From the NCBI GenBank assembly GCA_024401115.1, contig JAKSLP010000011.1:1-64000 (forward strand): a stretch of DNA of 64,000 nt. The letters are read 5' to 3'. Each line of letters starts with the position of its first letter. Position 1 is the stretch's first letter. The notes beneath the pieces were generated by a model. That model did no database searches. It saw only the letters and a list, made by a program, of their open reading frames with translations, and was not told the origin of the DNA. Source of the stretch: Bacteroidaceae bacterium. Lineage in GTDB: Bacteria; Bacteroidota; Bacteroidia; Bacteroidales; Bacteroidaceae. Of this stretch, positions 9,076 through 18,591 are shown one piece after another. The translations under genes and the position numbers were made by a program.

Positions 9076-10743
9076 TTAAGAGAGACCTTCAATCTCACCG
9101 TTTACAATATCTATGCGTTCTGCCTGAGGGCTCTTTGGAAGACCAGGCATTCGCATAATCTCACCGGCAATAGCTACAATCATCTCAGAGCCGGTATTGA
9201 TAACAAAGTCACGCACTGTAAAGTCGAAATCAGTAGGAACACCATATTTCTTTTGGTCATCAGAGAATGAATACTGAGTCTTTGCGATACATACAGGGAA
9301 ATGCTCTAAGCCCAAGTCCTTGATTCGCTGCAATTTCTTCTTAGCAGCAGCCATAAAGATAACCTTACGTGCACCATAAACATTGGTTGCAACCTTAGTA
9401 ACCTTATCCTCAATGCTTTCCTCGTCTGCATACTGCAATTTCAATGGCTGGGATGGATTCTCCTCAATAGTCTTAACTACCAATTCTGCCAATTCCACAG
9501 CACCAGAACCACCCTCAACAAAGGCATTGTTGATTGCAAATCCTACACCCATTTCTGCACAATGCTGACGTACCAATTCCAATTCACTATCTTCATCAAA
9601 GGCATAACGGTTGAAGCAAACAACAACTGTCTGTCCAAAGCTTTGCAGGTTCTTAATATGCTTATCCATATTGCTGAAACCCTTAACCAGACCTTCAGCA
9701 TTAGGCAACTTGATTCCATCCTGAGGGACACCACCGTGCATCTTCAAGCCTTGGGTTGTTGCTACCAAAACGGTCAACTTAGGCTGCAAACCGCTCTTAC
9801 GGCATTTAATGTCATAGAACTTCTCTGCACCCAAATCGGCACCGAATCCTGCCTCTGTAATACAATAGTCACCATAGGTCATAGCCATCTTGGTGGCAAT
9901 AACGGTATTACATCCGTGAGCAATATTAGCAAATGGACCACCATGGACAAAGGCAGGTGTATTCTCAGTTGTCTGAACCAAATTAGGATTAATTGCATCA
10001 CGCAGCAAAACAGTGATGGCACCAGCAACACCCATATCCTTAACGGTGAATGGCTTACCATCGGATGTTATACCCAAAAGGATATTCTCAATACGACGGC
10101 GTAAATCCTCCTCATCCTTAGACAGACACAGAATAGCCATAATTTCCGAAGCAGGAGTAATATCGAAACCACTCTCCATCACAACACCATTGGTCTTTGC
10201 ACCCAAACCGGTTACGATATAACGAAGTGTACGGTCATTCACATCCAAAACACGCTTCCACAGCACTTCCTTCATGCTGAAACCTTCCTCCTGGTGCTGG
10301 TAGATGTAATTATCCAGCAAAGCAGAAATCATATTGTGAGCAGATGTTATAGCATGGAAGTCACCGGTAAAATGCAAGTTAATCTTGTCCATTGGCAGCA
10401 CCTGTGCATATCCACCACCAGCAGCGCCACCCTTCATACCGAAGCAAGGGCCAAGACTTGGCTCACGCAATGCTAACACAGCCTTCTTGCCAATCTTATT
10501 TAAACCCAGAGCCAGACCAATGCTGACAGTTGTCTTACCAATACCCGCCTTTGTCGGAGTAATGGCTGTTACCAAAATCAGGTTGCTTTTAGCCACCTTA
10601 TCCTCGTCAATCTTGGTATGAGAGATCTTAGCGATGTGCTTTCCGTAGCACTCCAACTCTTCTGCAGGGATATCAATTTTAGCTGCAACTTCAGAGATTG
10701 GCAACAATGTCGCTTCACGAGCAATTTCTATGTCGGTCTTCAT
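9076..10743 (-). CDS. fhs: Formate-tetrahydrofolate ligase
   Basis: 555 residues, the full length of 10-formyl-THF synthetase. The ATP site reads [12 protein letters not shown], followed by [20 protein letters not shown] and [15 protein letters not shown], all hallmarks of the family. It makes 10-formyl-tetrahydrofolate from formate, THF and ATP in one-carbon metabolism. It is monocistronic, with a consensus promoter and terminators on both sides. Confidence 0.97.
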   Translation of the reverse strand: MKTDIEIAREATLLPISEVAAKIDIPAEELECYGKHIAKISHTKIDEDKVAKSNLILVTAITPTKAGIGKTTVSIGLALGLNKIGKKAVLALREPSLGPCFGMKGGAAGGGYAQVLPMDKINLHFTGDFHAITSAHNMISALLDNYIYQHQEEGFSMKEVLWKRVLDVNDRTLRYIVTGLGAKTNGVVMESGFDITPASEIMAILCLSKDEEDLRRRIENILLGITSDGKPFTVKDMGVAGAITVLLRDAINPNLVQTTENTPAFVHGGPFANIAHGCNTVIATKMAMTYGDYCITEAGFGADLGAEKFYDIKCRKSGLQPKLTVLVATTQGLKMHGGVPQDGIKLPNAEGLVKGFSNMDKHIKNLQSFGQTVVVCFNRYAFDEDSELELVRQHCAEMGVGFAINNAFVEGGSGAVELAELVVKTIEENPSQPLKLQYADEESIEDKVTKVATNVYGARKVIFMAAAKKKLQRIKDLGLEHFPVCIAKTQYSFSDDQKKYGVPTDFDFTVRDFVINTGSEMIVAIAGEIMRMPGLPKSPQAERIDIVNGEIEGLS

Positions 10744-10776
10744 TAAATAGTAAAATTAGATTGTTTGTATTTTTTG

Positions 10777-10808
10777 CAAAGATAGATTATTTTTCTCTTT
10801 CCAACAAA
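10777..10808 (-). promoter_or_regulatory. fhs promoter
   Basis: TTTG (10805-10808), 20 bp, TATCTTTG (10777-10784), a full consensus match; the leader is about 27 nt. Confidence 0.78.
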
Positions 10809-10809
10809 T

Positions 10810-10845
10810 AAAAAAGGGATAAGCCCAAAGCCTATCCCTTTTTTT
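10810..10845 (-). terminator. Terminator of the small winged-helix gene
   Basis: GGGATA / TATCCC stem flanked by A and T runs; it lies directly against the -33 box of fhs. Confidence 0.8.
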
Positions 10846-10848
10846 ATA

Positions 10849-11052
10849 TTACTTCAAGTTGTAAACCAACTCTCCTTCTACTTCCTGTGCATCGATCTTA
10901 CCTTCACGAAGCAACCAACCCAAACCTAAAAACAGGTCCTTGTCAGCCTTAATCTTTGCTGCCTTCTTCAAATCCTTCTGATTCAATCCCTCTTTACCGT
11001 CAAGAGCTGTCCAGATAGCACCTGCCAGCTCGCCTGCTTTACTCTCTAACAT
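10849..11052 (-). CDS. Small winged-helix protein (DUF2582-like)
   Basis: 67 residues. The pattern 'AGxxAGxIWxxLxGKEGLNQKDLKKAAKI' followed by 'LGWLLREGKI' and a final strand ending in YNLK matches the short single-domain winged helix-turn-helix family found in Bacteroidetes and archaea (PF10771-type). The fold suggests nucleic-acid binding, but the role is unknown. It is monocistronic. Confidence 0.8.
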   Translation of the reverse strand: MLESKAGELAGAIWTALDGKEGLNQKDLKKAAKIKADKDLFLGLGWLLREGKIDAQEVEGELVYNLK

Positions 11053-11118
11053 AATTTACTAGCATTATAGTTAAACAATTGATTATGTATTAGCTCTCTA
11101 ATACCTTTTTAGCTGCTG

Positions 11119-11126
11119 CAAAATTA
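11119..11126 (-). promoter_or_regulatory. -7 box of the winged-helix gene
   Basis: TAATTTTG on the minus strand; no clear -33 box. Confidence 0.4.
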
Positions 11127-11222
11127 AGGATTTTTGCTTGATTTCATATCATTCTTATGAATGAAAGTTGCAGTTTCCTTACTATTTCTTGTTTAAAATC
11201 AATTCCTTTACTGCTTTTTTCG

Positions 11223-11230
11223 TACTTTTG
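11223..11230 (+). promoter_or_regulatory. -7 box of the lipoprotein gene at 11235
   Basis: TACTTTTG lies only 4 nt before the ATG, which would make the mRNA leaderless. The -33 box is not clear. Confidence 0.4.
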
Positions 11231-11234
11231 CAAT

Positions 11235-11621
11235 ATGAAAGCATATATAATAATAGGTATAATGGCCCTGCTTTGCAGCTGCCAGAAATCATGGGAAGAG
11301 CGATGTACCGAAGAAGCACAGCGTATTACAGAAACAACTTGTCCACGCCAAATGCCTTATGACATCATCATGGACAGCATGACTTATGATGCACAACTTA
11401 ACCGGTTTCATTATTATTACCGGGTAACGGGAGAAAGAGACAAACCGGAGATTTTCATCTCCGGAAAGGAGGAAATGTTGGATTTGCTCAAGCAACAATA
11501 TGACAACAGCATCGAACTAAAGAAATACAAAGATCACGGGATGTCATTCCGATGCATCTATTACTCGGGAAGTACCGGGCAAAAATATCTGGATTACGTG
11601 TGGGAAAATAATAAAAAATGA
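11235..11621 (+). CDS. Hypothetical lipoprotein
   Basis: 128 residues from the ATG at 11235. MKAYIIIGIMALLCSCQKSW is a lipoprotein signal with lipobox LCSC. The mature part is small and mixed alpha/beta, with a TYDAQLNRFHYYYRVTG strand pair that resembles small periplasmic lipoproteins, but I recognise no family. A frame 26 codons longer (11157) exists but has no signal-like start. It ends inside a hairpin shared with the convergent TSCPD gene. Confidence 0.7.
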   Translation: MKAYIIIGIMALLCSCQKSWEERCTEEAQRITETTCPRQMPYDIIMDSMTYDAQLNRFHYYYRVTGERDKPEIFISGKEEMLDLLKQQYDNSIELKKYKDHGMSFRCIYYSGSTGQKYLDYVWENNKK

Positions 11622-11642
11622 GGATGTTTAAACACCCTCATT
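11617..11642. terminator. Bidirectional terminator-like hairpin
   Basis: AATGAGG / CCTCATT with an inner TGTTTAAACA palindrome between two convergent genes. The stop codon of the lipoprotein gene is inside the left arm. Confidence 0.7.
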
Positions 11643-11882
11643 CTTTATGCTTTTCAAAGCCTGTGCCAACTGATCCGGACAACTGGTCGGACGGCCATTG
11701 CAACTGATATGCTCAATTTTTGCAATAATATCATCCACCTTCATGCCTGCCACCAGTTTACTGATGCCTTGTAAATTTCCGTTGCATCCACCGATAAACT
11801 GTACGTTGTTCAGAATACCATCCTCCACGTCCAATACTATCAGCTTAGAGCAAGTGCCCTGAGTTTGATACTGGTAAATCAT
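11628..11882 (-). CDS. TSCPD domain protein (TIGR03905 type)
   Basis: 84 residues. The protein ends with the conserved CNGRPTSCPDQLAQAL motif that names the TSCPD family, and also has the FIGGCNGNLQG loop. TSCPD domains occur alone and at the C-terminus of ribonucleotide reductases; the free-standing protein has no established function, though the Cys residues suggest metal binding. Its ATG overlaps the YebC stop, so the two are translationally coupled. Confidence 0.88.
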   Translation of the reverse strand: MIYQYQTQGTCSKLIVLDVEDGILNNVQFIGGCNGNLQGISKLVAGMKVDDIIAKIEHISCNGRPTSCPDQLAQALKSIKNEGV

Positions 11883-12619
11883 TATTCCTCAACTTCTGCA
11901 GGTTTCATATTGGTATAAACAGTCTGAACGTCGTCAAACTCCTCCAGACGCTCTACCATCTTATCGATAGCAGCACGCTGCTCCTCGGTAACATCCTTCA
12001 AGTCGTTAGGGATATAAGTGAAATCACCACCAATCTCCTCGAAACCTTCCTCCTCCAGATGCTTCTGGATTGCAGAATAGCTCTTAGGATCACCATAGAT
12101 GGTAATTGTACCTTCTTCCTCATCGAAGTCCATATCCTCATCTACGTTGTAATCGATCATCTCCAACAGGAAATCATCCATATCCATACCCGGCTTAGCC
12201 TTGAAAGTAAAGATACACTTGTGGTCAAACAAGAATGCCAAAGAACCAGTAGTACCCAGAGTACCGCTGAACTTGTTGAATACAGAACGTACATCGGCAA
12301 CAGTACGGGTTGTATTATCTGTCAAGGTATCAACAAATACAGCAATTCCGTGAGGGCCATAGCCTTCATAAGTAACACCCTTGTATGCGCTCTTATCCTT
12401 ACCCAGTGCGTTCTTGATTGCACGCTCAATGTTGTCCTTAGGCATGTTCTCACGCTTACAGGTAGCGATTACAGAACGTAAGGTTGGATTGTTTTCTGGT
12501 TCTGGACCACCAGCCTGAACTGCAATTGCAATCTGCTTACCCAGGCGGGTAAATGTCTTGGCCATGTGACCCCATCTCTTCAGTTTCGTAGCTTTACGAT
12601 ATTCAAATGCTCTTCCCAT
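11882..12619 (-). CDS. YebC/PmpR-family protein
   Basis: 245 residues, full length. It starts with the family hallmark MGRAFEYRKATKLKRWGHMA and has TYEGYGPHGIAVFVDTLTDN and ENMPKDNIERAI in the usual order. YebC-type proteins are described both as DNA-binding regulators and, more recently, as ribosome-associated factors that help at polyproline stalls; I cannot tell which applies here. It is upstream of and coupled to the TSCPD gene, and 37 bp downstream of pheT. Confidence 0.93.
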   Translation of the reverse strand: MGRAFEYRKATKLKRWGHMAKTFTRLGKQIAIAVQAGGPEPENNPTLRSVIATCKRENMPKDNIERAIKNALGKDKSAYKGVTYEGYGPHGIAVFVDTLTDNTTRTVADVRSVFNKFSGTLGTTGSLAFLFDHKCIFTFKAKPGMDMDDFLLEMIDYNVDEDMDFDEEEGTITIYGDPKSYSAIQKHLEEEGFEEIGGDFTYIPNDLKDVTEEQRAAIDKMVERLEEFDDVQTVYTNMKPAEVEE

Positions 12620-12656
12620 TGGATTATATTTATTAGAATTCTTATTTCATTTTTAA

Positions 12657-15164
12657 TTAACGCAACTTAGCGTCCAACTGCTTCTGTAAGGTTGTAATGA
12701 TCTTATTCATGATAGCATCAACCTGCTTATCGTTCATAGTCTTGGTGGCATCCTGCAGGACAAAGTTCACAGCATAACTCTTCTTGCCAGCCTCCAAGTT
12801 CTTACCTTCGTAAACATCAAACAACTTAACTTCCTTCAGCAGTTTTTTCTCACAACTATATGCAATCTTCTCGATCTGAACGAACTCTACGCTCTTGTCA
12901 ACCAGCAATGCCAGGTCACGGCTTACAGCAGGGAACTTAGGAAGTTCATAGTAAGTCACCTTATTATTTTTAATTGCCTTCATAACGTTCTTCCAGCAGA
13001 TGTCAGCATAGAATACGTCATTTTCGATATCGAATGCTTTCAAGATCTTCTTGCTAATCACGCCGAACTGAGCCAACACCTTACCGCCGCGGTTCTGAAT
13101 CTCCACACCCTTAGCGAAAATGTCGTTCTTGCTATCAGCAAATACTGTAGCACCCATGTTCAAGCCCAAACGGGTGAAAATGTTCAGCAGATAACCCTTC
13201 AACTCATAGATTGATGAATCCATATCAGCATGAGCCCAACTGCCGCGGATACACTTTCCTGTCAACCATAATGCCATGTGGTCGTCTTCTGAATAAGCAT
13301 CCAGAACATGCTTGATCACCTCAGGATCTGTACTCTTTGAAACACCTGGGATAATATCTGCACACTTGCGCTCCTCGGTAAAGTGATAGCAGTTACCGTA
13401 TTCAAAGAAGCGCAAATCGGCATTCTTGCGGTTTGCATTGTGTGAAATGCTCTCCAAGCCACCAAACAGCATAGTCTGACGCAAAACATTCAAGTCATTT
13501 GACAATGGATTCATCAGACGAACCAAATTCTTGCTTGGATATGCCTCCAGGTTATCATAGTAAGCAGCCTTGGTCAGTGAGTTGTTCAGAATCTCGTTAA
13601 ATCCGCAACCAACCAACTGCTCGGCAACCAAATTCATCAGCTTGTTACTCTTATCGGTATCACCCTTAACACTGATGCATGATTTCAGTGAGGTAGGAAT
13701 CTCCACATTATTGTAACCGTAGATGCGCAAGATATCCTCAACAACATCGCAAGGGCGCTGTACATCTACTCGATAGGCAGGAACCTTCAAGGTTACGCCT
13801 TCTGCTGTTTCCTCGACAATCTTCATTTCCAAGGAAGTTACAATGCTCTTGATGGTCTCGGCAGGAATTACCTTACCAATCAGTTTATTTACATAGTCAA
13901 AGCTCAGTTCTACAGTAAAGTCATCGATTGGTTTCAGATTTACATCCTTAATTTCCATTGAAATGGTACCGCCGGCCAATTCCTTAACCAGCATAGCTGC
14001 CTGTTTCAGGGCGTATACCTGACCGTGTGGGTCAATACCACGCTCAAAACGGAAGCTGGCATCAGTGCTCAAGCCATGACGGCGTGCACTCTTACGAATC
14101 CAGGTCGGATTGAAGTAAGCAGACTCCAACAAGACATCCTTGGTGGTCTCATAGGTACCACTACCCTTTCCACCAAATACACCTGCGATACACATTGGCT
14201 CCTCAGCGTTGCAGATGGCCAGGTCACGCTCACTCAGCTTGTGCTCCACCCCATCCAAAGTAACGAAAGGAGTGCCTTCCGGCATAGCCTTCACGACAAC
14301 CTTGCCACCCTTTATCATATCGGCATCAAAGCAATGCAAAGGCTGGCCATAAGCCATCATGATATAATTGGTAACATCCACGATATTGTTGATAGGACGC
14401 AAGCCGATAGTGCGCAACTTGTTCTGCAACCACTCCGGACTTTCCTTAACGGTAACCCCCTTAACGGTAACCGCACAGTAGCGAGGGCAAGCCTCAGCAT
14501 CCACAACTTCAACATCAATGTTCAGTTCATTATTGTCAACAGCAAAAGCCTCGTCTGATGGACGGTGCAAACTGGTTTCTTTACCATTCTGCTTCAACCA
14601 TGCGTATAAGTCACGAGCCACACCATAATGGCTGCAAGCATCGCTGCGGTTTGGGGTAATATCTACCTCAATGACATAATCACTTTCAATATGGTAGTAT
14701 TCTGCAGCAGGTGTTCCAGGAACTGCATCCTCTGGCAAAACGATGATACCGGAATGATCATTACCAATACCTATCTCATCCTCAGCACAGATCATACCGC
14801 AGCTGTCAATACCGCGCAACTTGGATTTCTTGATTGTGAAGCAATCATCGCCATCATACAATTTGGTTCCGAGAGTAGCCACAACAACCTTCTGGCCAGC
14901 CGCAACGTTTGCAGCACCACACACAATCTGGACAGGCTCACCGCTTCCCAGATTTACAGTTGTCACATGCATGTGGTCAGAATTTGGGTGAGGTTCACAA
15001 GTCAGCACCTCACCAATGACAATGCCTTCCAAGCCACCCTTGATGGTCTGTACCTCTTCAACACCACCTACTTCAAGGCCTTCAGAGGTCAATGCTGCAC
15101 CCACTTCTTCAGCGGTCATGTCAAAATCGACATACTCTTTCAGCCATTTATAAGAGATATTCAT
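12657..15164 (-). CDS. pheT: Phenylalanyl-tRNA synthetase beta subunit
   Basis: 835 residues, typical of bacterial PheT. The order is an N-terminal domain (MNISYKWLKEYVDF), a tRNA-binding EMAP-like domain (CEPHPNSDHMHVTTVNLG; IVCGAANV), B3/4 editing domain (GLRPINNIVDVTNYIM), B5, the core synthetase-like domain and a C-terminal ferredoxin-fold anticodon-binding domain (LPKFPAVSRDLALLVD). With PheS it charges tRNA-Phe. pheS is not adjacent, which is normal in Bacteroidales. Confidence 0.97.
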   Translation of the reverse strand: MNISYKWLKEYVDFDMTAEEVGAALTSEGLEVGGVEEVQTIKGGLEGIVIGEVLTCEPHPNSDHMHVTTVNLGSGEPVQIVCGAANVAAGQKVVVATLGTKLYDGDDCFTIKKSKLRGIDSCGMICAEDEIGIGNDHSGIIVLPEDAVPGTPAAEYYHIESDYVIEVDITPNRSDACSHYGVARDLYAWLKQNGKETSLHRPSDEAFAVDNNELNIDVEVVDAEACPRYCAVTVKGVTVKESPEWLQNKLRTIGLRPINNIVDVTNYIMMAYGQPLHCFDADMIKGGKVVVKAMPEGTPFVTLDGVEHKLSERDLAICNAEEPMCIAGVFGGKGSGTYETTKDVLLESAYFNPTWIRKSARRHGLSTDASFRFERGIDPHGQVYALKQAAMLVKELAGGTISMEIKDVNLKPIDDFTVELSFDYVNKLIGKVIPAETIKSIVTSLEMKIVEETAEGVTLKVPAYRVDVQRPCDVVEDILRIYGYNNVEIPTSLKSCISVKGDTDKSNKLMNLVAEQLVGCGFNEILNNSLTKAAYYDNLEAYPSKNLVRLMNPLSNDLNVLRQTMLFGGLESISHNANRKNADLRFFEYGNCYHFTEERKCADIIPGVSKSTDPEVIKHVLDAYSEDDHMALWLTGKCIRGSWAHADMDSSIYELKGYLLNIFTRLGLNMGATVFADSKNDIFAKGVEIQNRGGKVLAQFGVISKKILKAFDIENDVFYADICWKNVMKAIKNNKVTYYELPKFPAVSRDLALLVDKSVEFVQIEKIAYSCEKKLLKEVKLFDVYEGKNLEAGKKSYAVNFVLQDATKTMNDKQVDAIMNKIITTLQKQLDAKLR

Positions 15165-15197
15165 ATCGTTATTTTTTATTATCTTTCAAAATTCCCG

Positions 15198-15205
15198 CAA
15201 AATTA
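15198..15205 (-). promoter_or_regulatory. -7 box of pheT
   Basis: TAATTTTG on the minus strand, 33 nt upstream of the pheT start; the -33 box is not clear. Confidence 0.45.
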
Positions 15206-15247
15206 CAAAGATTTTTGCATATATAAGGTATAGTATGGCGATTTTTT

Positions 15248-16810
15248 CTAGAATGGCACTCCATTCATTGATCCGCCGGCGAATGGATTGTCATCTAAAG
15301 GAGAATCGGATGGAATGGCAGGACGTGAAGCCGACAGCTCCAAATTGCCTCCGTTCATCTTGGAAACAAAGACAGATCCGCCACCTGAATTAAAGCTTAT
15401 CTGCTCATCTTCCAGATTCATGAAACGGGTATATTCTCCCTTGAATCGCAAAAGCACCTCACCTACCGCACCGTTACGGTGCTTGGCGATGATAATCTGA
15501 GCCATACCTCTCAAATCACGTCCCTTGTCGTCTTCATAAATCTTATAATATTCAGGACGATGGATAAAACATACCATATCGGCATCCTGCTCGATGGCTC
15601 CGGATTCACGCAAGTCGCTCAGCTGGGGTTTCTTGCCCTCAGCGCCCTCACGGCTTTCAACACCACGGTTCAACTGGCTCAAAGCGATGATAGGGATATT
15701 CAATTCCTTGGCCAATCCTTTCAGCGAACGGCTAATGGTTGACACCTCTTCCTGACGGCTGCCATAACTCATACCGCTGGCGTTCATCAACTGCAGGTAG
15801 TCGATAATGATAATCTTCACATCGTGCTCCCTAACCAGTCGGCGTGCCTTGGTGCGCAACTCAAAGATGCTCAGTGACGGAGTATCATCCAGAAATAATG
15901 GTGCTCCTTCCATACGGGTCACGCGGTTGTCAAACTGAGCCCACTCGTGAGCCTCCAACTGACCGGTCTTAATCTTCTTGCTATCAATCTCACAGACATT
16001 GCTCAGCAGACGGTTCATCAGCTGCAGGTTGCTCATTTCCAACGAGAACACAGCAGTAGCAATACGCATATCAATAGCCATATTCTTTGCCATACTCAGC
16101 ACGAAGGCCGTCTTACCCATGGCAGGACGGGCAGCGATGATAACCAAATCGGAAGCCTGCCATCCGGTAGTAATAGCATCCAGGCTGTGATAGCCGGAAG
16201 AGAGTCCGCTCATACCATCTGAGCGTGCAGCAGCCTTTTTCAACGCCTCATAAGCCTGATTGATGACAGGATCAATCTGTGTATAATCCTGTTTCATGTT
16301 GTTCTGACTAATTTCGAACAATCGGCCCTCAGCCTCCTGCATCAGTTCCAGGACATCCGTTCCTTCGTCAAATGCTCCCTCACGGATACGGCTGGTATAG
16401 GTTATCAGCTGACGTGCCAAATACTTCTGGGCAATTACCTGAGCATGAGCTACAATGTGTGCAGAGCTGGCCATAGCTGTAGTCAGTTCTGCAATATAGA
16501 ATGGGCCTCCAGCCTCCTCCAGGTCTCCTGTTTTGGACAGCTGATGCTGTACAGTGAGCATATCCACAGGTTGGTTGTTCAGATTCAGCGTCAGCACAGC
16601 CTTATAAATCAGCTGGTGGCGAACCTCGTAGAAGCTGTCAGGCTTCAAGATATCAGCAACTTGGGGATAGGCGTCCTGCTCCAATAGCAAAGCACCAATC
16701 ACAGCTCTTTCCAATTCAGGGGCTTGTGGTGGCAAATGGCCTTCTGTATCAGCCATCAATTGTTCGGTTGACCGGTTACGTCGGGTATTCGTCTTGTAGT
16801 TCGTTGGCAT
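15248..16810 (-). CDS. dnaB: Replicative DNA helicase DnaB
   Basis: 520 residues. The N-terminal domain starts at PPQAPELERAVIGALL, and the RecA-like ATPase has Walker A AARPAMGKTAF, Walker B IIIDYLQLM, and SQLNRGVE / SDLRESGAIEQDADMV. DnaB unwinds DNA at the replication fork and interacts with primase. A glycine/serine-rich tail follows the ATPase. Its transcript probably starts upstream of 16810 between it and the ABM terminator. Confidence 0.97.
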   Translation of the reverse strand: MPTNYKTNTRRNRSTEQLMADTEGHLPPQAPELERAVIGALLLEQDAYPQVADILKPDSFYEVRHQLIYKAVLTLNLNNQPVDMLTVQHQLSKTGDLEEAGGPFYIAELTTAMASSAHIVAHAQVIAQKYLARQLITYTSRIREGAFDEGTDVLELMQEAEGRLFEISQNNMKQDYTQIDPVINQAYEALKKAAARSDGMSGLSSGYHSLDAITTGWQASDLVIIAARPAMGKTAFVLSMAKNMAIDMRIATAVFSLEMSNLQLMNRLLSNVCEIDSKKIKTGQLEAHEWAQFDNRVTRMEGAPLFLDDTPSLSIFELRTKARRLVREHDVKIIIIDYLQLMNASGMSYGSRQEEVSTISRSLKGLAKELNIPIIALSQLNRGVESREGAEGKKPQLSDLRESGAIEQDADMVCFIHRPEYYKIYEDDKGRDLRGMAQIIIAKHRNGAVGEVLLRFKGEYTRFMNLEDEQISFNSGGGSVFVSKMNGGNLELSASRPAIPSDSPLDDNPFAGGSMNGVPF

Positions 16811-16828
16811 TGACTTTGTTTGTGAGAT

Positions 16829-16859
16829 AGTGCCTCCGTGAAATTCACAGAGGCACTAA
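16829..16859 (-). terminator. Terminator of the tandem ABM gene
   Basis: TAGTGCCTC / GAGGCACTA, a 9-bp stem in the gap between the ABM gene and dnaB. The T-run is poor on the minus strand (ATT-rich). Confidence 0.55.
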
Positions 16860-16884
16860 TTAATTATAAATTATATAATTGTTC

Positions 16885-17577
16885 TTATTTCTTGAATTTA
16901 TCAGCATTCACATCCGCCAATTCCTTAATCTGAGGAAGCAATGTGGTGAAGTGCTCAGCCTGGCTATGAGCATCCAATGAAGCCTGATCCTTCCAGGTTT
17001 CATAAATCATCAGCTCGTTAGGACGGGTAACACTCTCCAGCAGATCATACTCTACCATACCGGCATCCTTCTGGGTTGCCTCAACCAGTTCTTTTGCCAA
17101 TTTCACAACAGCCTCTTTCTGTGCTGGATCTTTTGGAACGATATGGCAATTTACACGGATTGCTTCACCTTCCATCTCCTGGCCTGCAACCTTAACAAAC
17201 TGCTCAATGGTCATTTCGCCCTGCTCCTGGATCTTTGGAACCAAAGTAGTGAAATGATCAGCTGCCGAATGAGCATCCAAAGATGGCTGATCCTTCCATG
17301 TCTCATAAATCAACAGGTAATCAGGGCGAGTCATGCTCTTGAACATATCGTACTCCATTACGCCGTTGTCCTTTAATGATGCCTCGATCAACTGCTTTGC
17401 CAAATCAACAGTTGCCTCAACCTTAGCAGCTTCCACCTTAACAGGAACATTCAAACGGATGAATTCAACCTCAGTTGCTGCCTCTTCTACTGGCTCAGCC
17501 TCAACAGGTTGAGCTTGCTTGCTGCCACATGCAGACAAAGCCAATGCTGCAATAGCAGCGATAAAAATTTTCTTCAT
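16885..17577 (-). CDS. Lipoprotein with two tandem ABM (quinol monooxygenase-like) domains
   Basis: 230 residues from the ATG at 17575-17577; a frame 23 codons longer lies upstream of the promoter and is not used. A lipoprotein signal (ALALSACGS) is followed by a short Glu/Ala linker and two ABM-type dimeric alpha/beta barrel repeats. The repeats share 'VEYD', 'SxTRPxxLxIYETWKDQxSL' and 'DAHSxAxHFTTLxPxI'. Single ABM domains such as YgiN work as dimers, so a tandem copy may form the pair within one chain. The likely location is membrane-anchored in the periplasm. The substrate is unknown. Confidence 0.85.
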   Translation of the reverse strand: MKKIFIAAIAALALSACGSKQAQPVEAEPVEEAATEVEFIRLNVPVKVEAAKVEATVDLAKQLIEASLKDNGVMEYDMFKSMTRPDYLLIYETWKDQPSLDAHSAADHFTTLVPKIQEQGEMTIEQFVKVAGQEMEGEAIRVNCHIVPKDPAQKEAVVKLAKELVEATQKDAGMVEYDLLESVTRPNELMIYETWKDQASLDAHSQAEHFTTLLPQIKELADVNADKFKK

Positions 17578-17613
17578 TGCTCTCTTTAATTTATTCAGTG
17601 AATAATTGCGATA

Positions 17614-17647
17614 CAAAGGTAGCGCATTTCGGGTATTTCTCTGCAAA
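17614..17647 (-). promoter_or_regulatory. Promoter of the tandem ABM gene
   Basis: TTTG (17644-17647), 22 bp, TACCTTTG (17614-17621). The -7 lies inside the rejected N-terminal extension, which supports the start at 17577. Confidence 0.65.
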
Positions 17648-17684
17648 AATCCGGCAAAAACTTCCGAAAGTTTTTTTTTATTGC

Positions 17685-17692
17685 TAACTTCG
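17685..17692 (+). promoter_or_regulatory. -7-like box of ispE
   Basis: TAACTTCG, one mismatch to TAnnTTTG, 4 nt before the ispE ATG; it would give a leaderless mRNA. Confidence 0.35.
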
Positions 17693-17696
17693 CCCT

Positions 17697-18515
17697 ATGA
17701 TTCTATACCCTAATGCAAAGTTAAATCTCGGTCTCAATATTGTTGAGCGCCGTTCGGACGGTTACCATAACCTGGAGACCGTATTCTATCCTATTCCATT
17801 ATACGATACACTGCAAGTAGAACTGCAGGATGCTGATGTGCCCTACACCTTCCAGATGAACGGGAACGCATTGGATTGTAATCCGGAAGACAACCTGATT
17901 ATCAAAGCCTTGAAATTATTGAAGAGCCAGGGATACCCAATTCCATCCACCCGAATCATTCTGGATAAGCAGATACCATCCGGTGCCGGTATGGGTGGCG
18001 GAAGTGCAGATGCGGCTTTCATGCTGAAGGCGCTAAACGAACTGTATCAGTTGGGAATAACAAATAGTACTCTTGAAGAGTATGCTGCCAGATTGGGTGC
18101 CGATTGTGCCATCTTCATCCAGAACAAGCCTGTATATGCCGAAGGTATAGGTAACATTTTCTCTCCCATTGCCCTTACATTGAAGGGATATTTCCTGGTG
18201 ATCATCAAGCCGGACATCTTTATTTCTACCGGTAAAGCATTCTCACAGATAAAGCCAAAACATCCAGAGAAGAATCTGAAAGATATCATAAAGATGCCTA
18301 TCGGTACCTGGCGGGAGACTATGATCAATGATTTCGAGGAAAGCGTTTTTCCTCAGTTTCCCCGATTGGCAGAGCTGAAACAGCAATTGTATGACAATGG
18401 TGCTATATATGCTGCCATGAGCGGAAGTGGAAGCAGTCTTTTCGGCATTTTTTCTGAACCAGTAGATCTGCAACCGCTGTTCTCCGACTGTTTCTACAAA
18501 GGTGTAATGCTATGA
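17697..18515 (+). CDS. ispE: 4-diphosphocytidyl-2-C-methyl-D-erythritol kinase
   Basis: 272 residues. It is a GHMP kinase with the N-terminal PNAKLNLGLNIVERRSDGYH motif, the ATP loop IPSGAGMGGGSADAAF and the C-terminal MSGSGSSLFGIF motif. IspE phosphorylates CDP-methylerythritol in the MEP isoprenoid pathway. It is monocistronic and ends at a very strong hairpin. Confidence 0.96.
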   Translation: MILYPNAKLNLGLNIVERRSDGYHNLETVFYPIPLYDTLQVELQDADVPYTFQMNGNALDCNPEDNLIIKALKLLKSQGYPIPSTRIILDKQIPSGAGMGGGSADAAFMLKALNELYQLGITNSTLEEYAARLGADCAIFIQNKPVYAEGIGNIFSPIALTLKGYFLVIIKPDIFISTGKAFSQIKPKHPEKNLKDIIKMPIGTWRETMINDFEESVFPQFPRLAELKQQLYDNGAIYAAMSGSGSSLFGIFSEPVDLQPLFSDCFYKGVML

Positions 18516-18530
18516 CTGTTTCTGATCATA

Positions 18531-18579
18531 ACTTATGACAAGGCCCGAAGATTAGTAATCCTCGGGCCTTGTCATAAGT
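18531..18579. terminator. Very long bidirectional terminator
   Basis: A 23-bp inverted repeat with a single mismatch, from ACTTATGACAAGGCCCGA to its complement, closed by a tiny loop. It separates convergent ispE and the aldo/keto reductase gene. Confidence 0.85.
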
Positions 18580-18591
18580 ATTGTTCAATCA